A stretch of DNA of 64,000 nt, from positions 1-64,000 of the forward strand of contig JAAELT010000307.1 of NCBI GenBank assembly GCA_024226315.1, read 5' to 3'. The position numbers were made by a program, and so were the translations under genes. Shown here piece by piece: positions 59,981-64,000 of the stretch. Source of the stretch: a bacterium. Lineage in GTDB: Bacteria; Acidobacteriota; Thermoanaerobaculia; Multivoradales; J023. How positions within the stretch are numbered: the first letter of the stretch is position 1; every line of letters starts with the position of its first letter. A model generated the notes under the pieces. The model did not search any database and was not told the origin of the DNA. It saw only the letters and a program-made list of their open reading frames with translations.

Positions 59981-60771
59981 GCAGCATTCTGGGCCACGAT
60001 CTCGCCGGCCACGGCGAGCCGCTCCTGATCCTCAACGGCGGCATGATGTCGATCGCCGCCTGGGAGCCGATCGCCGCGCCGCTCCGCAAGCGCTACCAGG
60101 TACTGCGCTGCGACTTCCGCGGCCAGCTCTTTTCTCCCGGCGAGCCCCATCGCGACATGGCCGGCAACGTCCGCGATCTGATGGCCCTGCTCGACCACTC
60201 GGGGATCGACCGCGTCCATGTCCTCGGCGCCTCGTTCGGTGCCGAGGCCGGTCTGCTGCTGGCGGCGACCGCGCCCGAGCGGGTACGTTCGTTGACCGCC
60301 GTCACCGCCACCGACTACGTGACCGATGCGATGCGCGCGGCGGGCGATCTCTTACGTGAGGTGATCGCCGGAATCCTCACCGAGGGTGGCGACAAGGGAC
60401 GCTTTCACGACCTGCTGGTGCAGGGCGTCTTCTCGACCGACTGGGCCGCCGCTCATGCCAGGGAGCTCGCTGCACGGCGGCGCCAGATCGCCCAGATCCC
60501 CGACCCCTGGTTCGAGAGCCTGCTCGGCGTCATCGAATGTTTCGAGGCCCTGGACCTGCGCCTCCACCTGGCGAGCATCCGCTGCCCGACGCTGGTGGTC
60601 GTGGCCGGCGACGATCAAGTGATGCCCGTCGAGCGCTCGCGGGCCCTCGCCGCCGCCATCGCCGGCGCCAAGATCGTCGAGCACGCGCAGAGCGGCCATG
60701 CGCTGGTCGCCGAGCAGCCACGGTGGCTGGTGGCGCGGTGCCTGGAGTTCCTGGAACGACGGGAGGCTTGA
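59977..60771 (+). CDS. Alpha/beta-hydrolase (first of tandem pair)
   Basis: A 264-residue cytoplasmic alpha/beta-hydrolase. The nucleophile Ser86 is in VLGASFGAEAG, the acid is Asp in VVAGDDQVMPVE and the base is His in AQSGHALVAEQP. The oxyanion region LILNGGMMSIAAW resembles the NG-x-M-x-x-x-x-x-F/W start of RhlA/PhaG transacylases; this similarity is faint. It could be an esterase or thioesterase or an acyltransferase. It overlaps the ligase stop (ATGA) and is followed by a related hydrolase one base downstream. Confidence 0.9.
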   Translation: MSSILGHDLAGHGEPLLILNGGMMSIAAWEPIAAPLRKRYQVLRCDFRGQLFSPGEPHRDMAGNVRDLMALLDHSGIDRVHVLGASFGAEAGLLLAATAPERVRSLTAVTATDYVTDAMRAAGDLLREVIAGILTEGGDKGRFHDLLVQGVFSTDWAAAHARELAARRRQIAQIPDPWFESLLGVIECFEALDLRLHLASIRCPTLVVVAGDDQVMPVERSRALAAAIAGAKIVEHAQSGHALVAEQPRWLVARCLEFLERREA

Positions 60772-60772
60772 G

Positions 60773-61654
60773 ATGGCCGGCGTCCAACCCGGCCGCAGCG
60801 GCCACCTCGAAGTCGGCGCGCATCGGATCTGGTGGGAGTATTTCGGTGCCGGTGAGCGCGAGGCGGTGTGCCTGCTCAACGGTCTCGCCATGCACACCAA
60901 GGCCTGGTATGGCTTCCTGGACCAACTCCGGCCCGACTACGACGTCATCCTCTACGACTACCTCGGCCAGGGCGAGACCTCGTGCCCCGACGAGCCCTAC
61001 CTGATCCCCGACTTCTGTCACCATCTGACCGGCATCGTCGATCTGCTGGGCATCGACCGCTTCCACCTCATGGGCATCTCCTACGGCGGCTTCGTCGCCC
61101 TCGACTATGGACGCCTGTACCAGGAGCGCCTCCACACCCTCACCCTGTCCGGCATCCTTCTCAGCCACGAGCGCCAGTTCCAGATGTACCAGGACCTGTC
61201 GCTGCGCTTCTACCGATCGGGCCCGGAGGCGTTCGAGATCTACACCCACTATCTGTACGAGAAGATCTTCGGCGAGGCCTTCCTGCGCGCCCTGCCCGCC
61301 GAGACACTCGAGACCATGCGCCGGCGCTTTCACGAGCGCTACCGGGACCGCGTCCACTCCCTGATCCGCCTGACCGAGGCCCAGGACCCGTTCTTCTTGC
61401 GGCTCGACGATCGGCTCGACGAGTACCGCGCGATCCGCGTGCCTACCCTGATCCTGGCCGGCGGCGACGACCGCGCCATCCCGGTGCGCATGCAGCGCCC
61501 GATCGCGGAAGTTCTGCCCGAGGTCCGCTTCGAGGTGCTCGAGGGCTCGGGACACGTGGTTTACCTGGAAAAGAAGGACGCTTTCTTCCGCATATTGAAG
61601 ACTTTCATGGCCACCCGCGACCTGGACTTCGCTCTGCCGGAAGCCGCGACCTGA
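60773..61654 (+). CDS. Alpha/beta-hydrolase (second of tandem pair)
   Basis: A 293-residue hydrolase from an ATG at 60773 (GGGAGG upstream), one base after the previous stop. Nucleophile Ser103 lies in LMGISYGGFVALDYG, acid Asp in LAGGDDRAIPVRMQ and base His in EGSGHVVYLEKKD. The N-terminal LLNGLAMHTKAWYGFLDQL resembles that of its neighbour, so the pair may be an ancient duplication with divergent duties. A long cap insertion (about 125-215) with many aromatics suits a bulky hydrophobic substrate. The stop overlaps the symporter start. Confidence 0.9.
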   Translation: MAGVQPGRSGHLEVGAHRIWWEYFGAGEREAVCLLNGLAMHTKAWYGFLDQLRPDYDVILYDYLGQGETSCPDEPYLIPDFCHHLTGIVDLLGIDRFHLMGISYGGFVALDYGRLYQERLHTLTLSGILLSHERQFQMYQDLSLRFYRSGPEAFEIYTHYLYEKIFGEAFLRALPAETLETMRRRFHERYRDRVHSLIRLTEAQDPFFLRLDDRLDEYRAIRVPTLILAGGDDRAIPVRMQRPIAEVLPEVRFEVLEGSGHVVYLEKKDAFFRILKTFMATRDLDFALPEAAT

Positions 61655-63162
61655 TGCTCTCCTGGTCCCTGTTCGCGCTGTACGTGGCGGTGACTCTCTA
61701 CCTGGCCTGGCTGGGCAAACGCAAGACCACCTCGCTCGAGACCTATGCTCTCGGTGGCGGCGACATGAGCCCGTTCGTGGTCGGCATGGCGCTGGCGGCG
61801 AGCATGACCTCGACCGCGACGCTGGTGATCAACCCGGGCATCGTCTACGCCTACGGGCTGTCCGCCGTGCTGGGTTACGGCCTCGCCGCCGGGCTCGGGC
61901 TCGCCGTCGGCATCGTGCTGTTGTCGAAGGGCTTCCGGCGTCACGGAGTGCGCACCCGCATCCTCACCGTGCCGCAGTGGATCGGCGAGCGCTACGGCGA
62001 CTCGCGGCTGACGCTGTTCTACGCCTTCGTCAACCTGCTGCTGGTGGCGATGGTGGTGCTCATCTGCTACGCCATGGCCGGCCTGCTGCTGGCGACGCTG
62101 CATCTGGAGTCGCTGGTGCCCGGCTTCGGATTCGAGACCGCTCTGGCCATCGTCATCGTCTTCGTCTTCGCCTACGTGTTCTTCGGCGGCACCTACGCCC
62201 ACGTCTACACCAACACCGTGCAGGGGGTCATCATGCTTGCGGTGGCGGTGCTGCTCGTGGGCTCGGGCTTGCACCTCTTCGACGGCCACTTCCTGGAACG
62301 TCTGGCGGCGATCGATCCCAGCCTGGCCACCGCCACCAATCCGGGCAGCCTGCTGTTCCGCAACCTCTTCGAGGTCTTCGGCGTCAACCTGGTGGTCGGT
62401 TTCGCCCTGGCCATGCAGCCCCACTTCATCGTCAAGTCGCTGTACGTGAAGAGCGACCGGGACGTGAACCGCTACCTGACCATCGCCATTACCGCCGGCG
62501 TGTTGTTCAACCTGGTGCTCATGTGCGGCCTCTTCGCCCGCCTCGAGTCCGGCGAGTTCGTCACCCGGTTCATGGCCGAGAGCGGCATGGGCATCGACGG
62601 CGTGATGGCCGCCTACATCGTCGACACCTTCTCTCCCACCGTCCAGACGATCATCGCCATCGCCATCGTCGCCGCCGGCATGTCCACCCTCGACGGTATC
62701 CTGGTCGCCCTGTCGGCGATCGTCGCCAACGACATCTACCTGGTGGCGCGGCGGCGGCGCCACCCCGACTCCGAGGACGACCTGGCGCTGGCCTTCCGCG
62801 TCGGCCGCTACAGCCTGATCGCCATCGCGCTCCTGTCCTTCGTGCTGTCCCTGGCCCAGCACTACCGGAAGGACTTCTCGGTCGCCATCTTCGCCCAGGA
62901 AGGCGTTTACGCCCTCTTCGCCGCCACCTTCGTCCCCCTCCTCTTCGGCATGTTCGACCGCGACCTGCCCAAGGGTCTCGTCGTCGCCGCCTCGTCGACG
63001 GCGCTCGCCGTCCACTTCTTCTTCCGCTACTCCGGCCTCACTCTGCTGACCACCGCGGATCAGACGAATCCAGGGTTGACAGCCACATATGGGGTGGTGG
63101 CGAGTCTGCTGGTGGTGGGCGTCGGTCGCGGGTGGGCGCGCCTTTCAGGGCTCCGCGCCTGA
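61654..63162 (+). CDS. Sodium/solute symporter family (SSS) transporter
   Basis: A 502-residue polytopic protein with about thirteen membrane helices from an ATG at 61654 that shares a base with the previous stop. SSS family features are LETYALGGGDMSPFVVGMALAASMTSTATLVINPG (helix 1 substrate/ion region), the amphipathic RILTVPQWIGERYG and IVAAGMSTLDGILVALSAIVANDIYL (helix 8 ion site with paired Ser/Thr-like residues). It uses sodium to bring an organic acid or similar solute across the inner membrane. As the last gene of the operon it would complete import begun by the TonB receptor. Confidence 0.93.
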   Translation: MLSWSLFALYVAVTLYLAWLGKRKTTSLETYALGGGDMSPFVVGMALAASMTSTATLVINPGIVYAYGLSAVLGYGLAAGLGLAVGIVLLSKGFRRHGVRTRILTVPQWIGERYGDSRLTLFYAFVNLLLVAMVVLICYAMAGLLLATLHLESLVPGFGFETALAIVIVFVFAYVFFGGTYAHVYTNTVQGVIMLAVAVLLVGSGLHLFDGHFLERLAAIDPSLATATNPGSLLFRNLFEVFGVNLVVGFALAMQPHFIVKSLYVKSDRDVNRYLTIAITAGVLFNLVLMCGLFARLESGEFVTRFMAESGMGIDGVMAAYIVDTFSPTVQTIIAIAIVAAGMSTLDGILVALSAIVANDIYLVARRRRHPDSEDDLALAFRVGRYSLIAIALLSFVLSLAQHYRKDFSVAIFAQEGVYALFAATFVPLLFGMFDRDLPKGLVVAASSTALAVHFFFRYSGLTLLTTADQTNPGLTATYGVVASLLVVGVGRGWARLSGLRA

Positions 63163-63576
63163 CCCGCCTTCGCCGCCGTCGAGAAAGCTGTGCATCGACA
63201 TTGCGATCTCGGAAAAGGAAACGCGGACCTCCCGGTCGTTGGTGACCAGAGGAACTCGTAGCTGCTCGGCCAGGGCCACGAACTCGCAGTCGTAGGCGGA
63301 GCAGACCGAGCCCTCGACGTGCCTCAGCACATCTCGCGAGCTCACCAGATGCTCGCGGTCGTCGAACAGGACTTCGGCTTCTGCGACGATCTCACGCGCC
63401 CGCTCCGAGTCGAGGGTGCCGCGGCGCAGGAAGCCGGCGACGACGTTGCGGAACTCAGATCGCCATAGCAACGGCGCATGCCAGTTGCTGTCCTTCATCA
63501 GCACCTCTTCCGCCCGCGGTGCCAGGTCACCGCCGATACAGAGATAGGCGACGACGTTCGTGTCGACGACGATCAA
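63145..63576 (-). CDS. PIN-domain toxin (VapC/FitB-like)
   Basis: A 143-residue PIN ribonuclease-type toxin from a TTG at 63576. Acidic metal ligands are in order: Asp in IVVDTNVVAYL, Glu in WRSEFRNVV, Asp in CSAYDCEFVALA and Asp in VTNDREVR. These form the usual four-acid active site that cleaves RNA. Its start overlaps the antitoxin stop by four bases (TTGA), standard for TA operons. The 3' end overlaps the convergent symporter gene by 18 bp. Confidence 0.92.
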   Translation of the reverse strand: MIVVDTNVVAYLCIGGDLAPRAEEVLMKDSNWHAPLLWRSEFRNVVAGFLRRGTLDSERAREIVAEAEVLFDDREHLVSSRDVLRHVEGSVCSAYDCEFVALAEQLRVPLVTNDREVRVSFSEIAMSMHSFLDGGEGGSGAEP

Positions 63577-63812
63577 GCACGCCCCTGGTTCTTCAGGCCA
63601 TCGAAGTCCTCTTGAGTGAGCCGTTCGTGACCGGACGGCCGGAGCCTCCGGATCCTTTCCAGATAGGCCCGGGGATCGACCGGCTCGCTGCGGGCGATCG
63701 TCTCCAGTGCCGCGATGACCTCGCTGTTCAGGCTGCGATGATGCCGAGCCGCGCGCTCCTTGAGACAGCGGTGGAGATCGTCGGGAATGTTCTTGAGGGT
63801 GATGGTCATCAT
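63573..63812 (-). CDS. Ribbon-helix-helix antitoxin (FitA/VapB-like)
   Basis: A 79-residue protein from an ATG at 63812 with GGAGG 8 bp upstream; an upstream in-frame ATG at 63848 lacks such a site. The N-terminal MTITLKNIPDDLHRCLKERAARHHRSLNSEVIAALE is a ribbon-helix-helix DNA-binding domain, and the C-terminus (SGHERLTQEDFDGLKN) would wrap the toxin. It should neutralise the PIN toxin and repress the operon at the palindrome just upstream. Confidence 0.92.
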   Translation of the reverse strand: MMTITLKNIPDDLHRCLKERAARHHRSLNSEVIAALETIARSEPVDPRAYLERIRRLRPSGHERLTQEDFDGLKNQGRA

Positions 63813-63829
63813 GGGCAACGCCTCCGGCT

Positions 63830-63872
63830 GGTTCCAAAACGGAACCATAGCTCAGCCCACGGCCCGAGTCAA
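63830..63872 (-). promoter_or_regulatory. Promoter and operator of the toxin-antitoxin pair
   Basis: On the minus strand TTGACT (63867-63872), a 17-bp spacer and TATGGT (63844-63849) make a good sigma70 promoter. The palindrome GGTTCC-AAAAC-GGAACC (63830-63846) overlaps the -10 and is the natural binding site for the RHH antitoxin. Confidence 0.65.
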
Positions 63873-63885
63873 GACTCGAGCCGCG

Positions 63886-64000
63886 AGCCACAACGTCTAC
63901 ACCGAAGAGCAGCTCGGTTTCGTGACCCACTCACCGATGGCGTTCCCGGACTACGAGGACCTGGCGGAGCAGAGCCGCAGCTTCGCGCAACTCGCCGCCT
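63886..64000 (+). pseudogene. ADOP/MacB-like permease fragment without recognisable start (runs off window)
   Basis: From about 63886 one frame reads SHNVYTEEQLGFVTHSPMAF then PDYEDLAEQSRSFAQLAA, which resembles the first periplasmic segment of ADOP permeases (SYPDYLDLRERSRSF type). The first membrane helix and the LRYALR opening that should precede it by about 60 residues are missing; the sequence upstream is the TA promoter. In-frame ATG codons at 63802 and 63811 exist but lie in the antitoxin start region. It is probably a 5'-truncated gene, though a divergent start cannot be excluded from 115 bases. Confidence 0.45.

Overview
The window is GC-rich, gene-dense DNA from a diderm (Gram-negative type) bacterium, probably an Acidobacteriota member. 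Diderm signs are a TonB-dependent receptor, an OmpW-like barrel, a LapA/LapB-type envelope protein and several lipoproteins. The pointer to Acidobacteriota is an 807-residue ADOP-type permease (48084-50507) plus an ADOP-like fragment at the right edge, together with CRTAC1/UnbV and giant heme/LamG secreted proteins. The phylum call is inference. I saw no rRNA, tRNA, CRISPR array or complete insertion sequence.

Layout. 1-5045: a MoxR/Bat operon (MoxR ATPase, DUF58, small membrane protein, BatA-like vWA protein, BatB-BatC-like fusion) containing a REP-like double hairpin. 5068-9640: membrane sulfatase-like protein, DUF819 transporter-like protein, class III CoA-transferase. 9837-24590: two giant exported proteins with c-type heme motifs, separated by a PilT-like ATPase with a coiled-coil tail, gatC-gatA, a cell-wall amidase and an ECF sigma/anti-sigma pair, and followed by a subclass B3-like metallo-beta-lactamase. 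24587-29161: TPR lipoprotein, CRTAC1/UnbV lipoprotein and an acidic-tailed membrane protein. 29281-33196: alpha-glucan phosphorylase, an AAA_14/DUF4143 ATPase preceded by three palindromic repeats, and a 42-bp tandem-repeat array. 33197-37685 (minus): holA, a LapA-LapB fusion, a dksA-like gene, rlmH and def in one run. 37738-48065: mostly single housekeeping genes (hydrolases, LOG-like protein, tdk, HAD enzymes, erpA-like, ygfZ, dodecin, enoyl-CoA hydratase, HMG-CoA lyase-like, yceH). 48084-50507: ADOP permease.

50742-63162 is the accessory part. An OmpW-like gene and a tetR gene carry matching pairs of palindromic operators, each pair offset by 20 bp and each covering a sigma70-type promoter. 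A second tetR gene with its own promoter and palindrome then heads a tightly coupled nine-gene operon: TetR, TonB receptor, SDR, KAS III-like enzyme lacking the usual His and Asn, membrane-anchored alpha/beta-hydrolase, acyl-CoA ligase, two more alpha/beta-hydrolases and a Na+/solute symporter. It reads as a regulated system for taking up and processing an unknown acyl or ester compound, and is the best candidate here for an undescribed pathway.

63145-64000: a PIN-domain toxin/RHH antitoxin pair with a promoter-operator, adjoining an ADOP-like fragment with no recognisable start.
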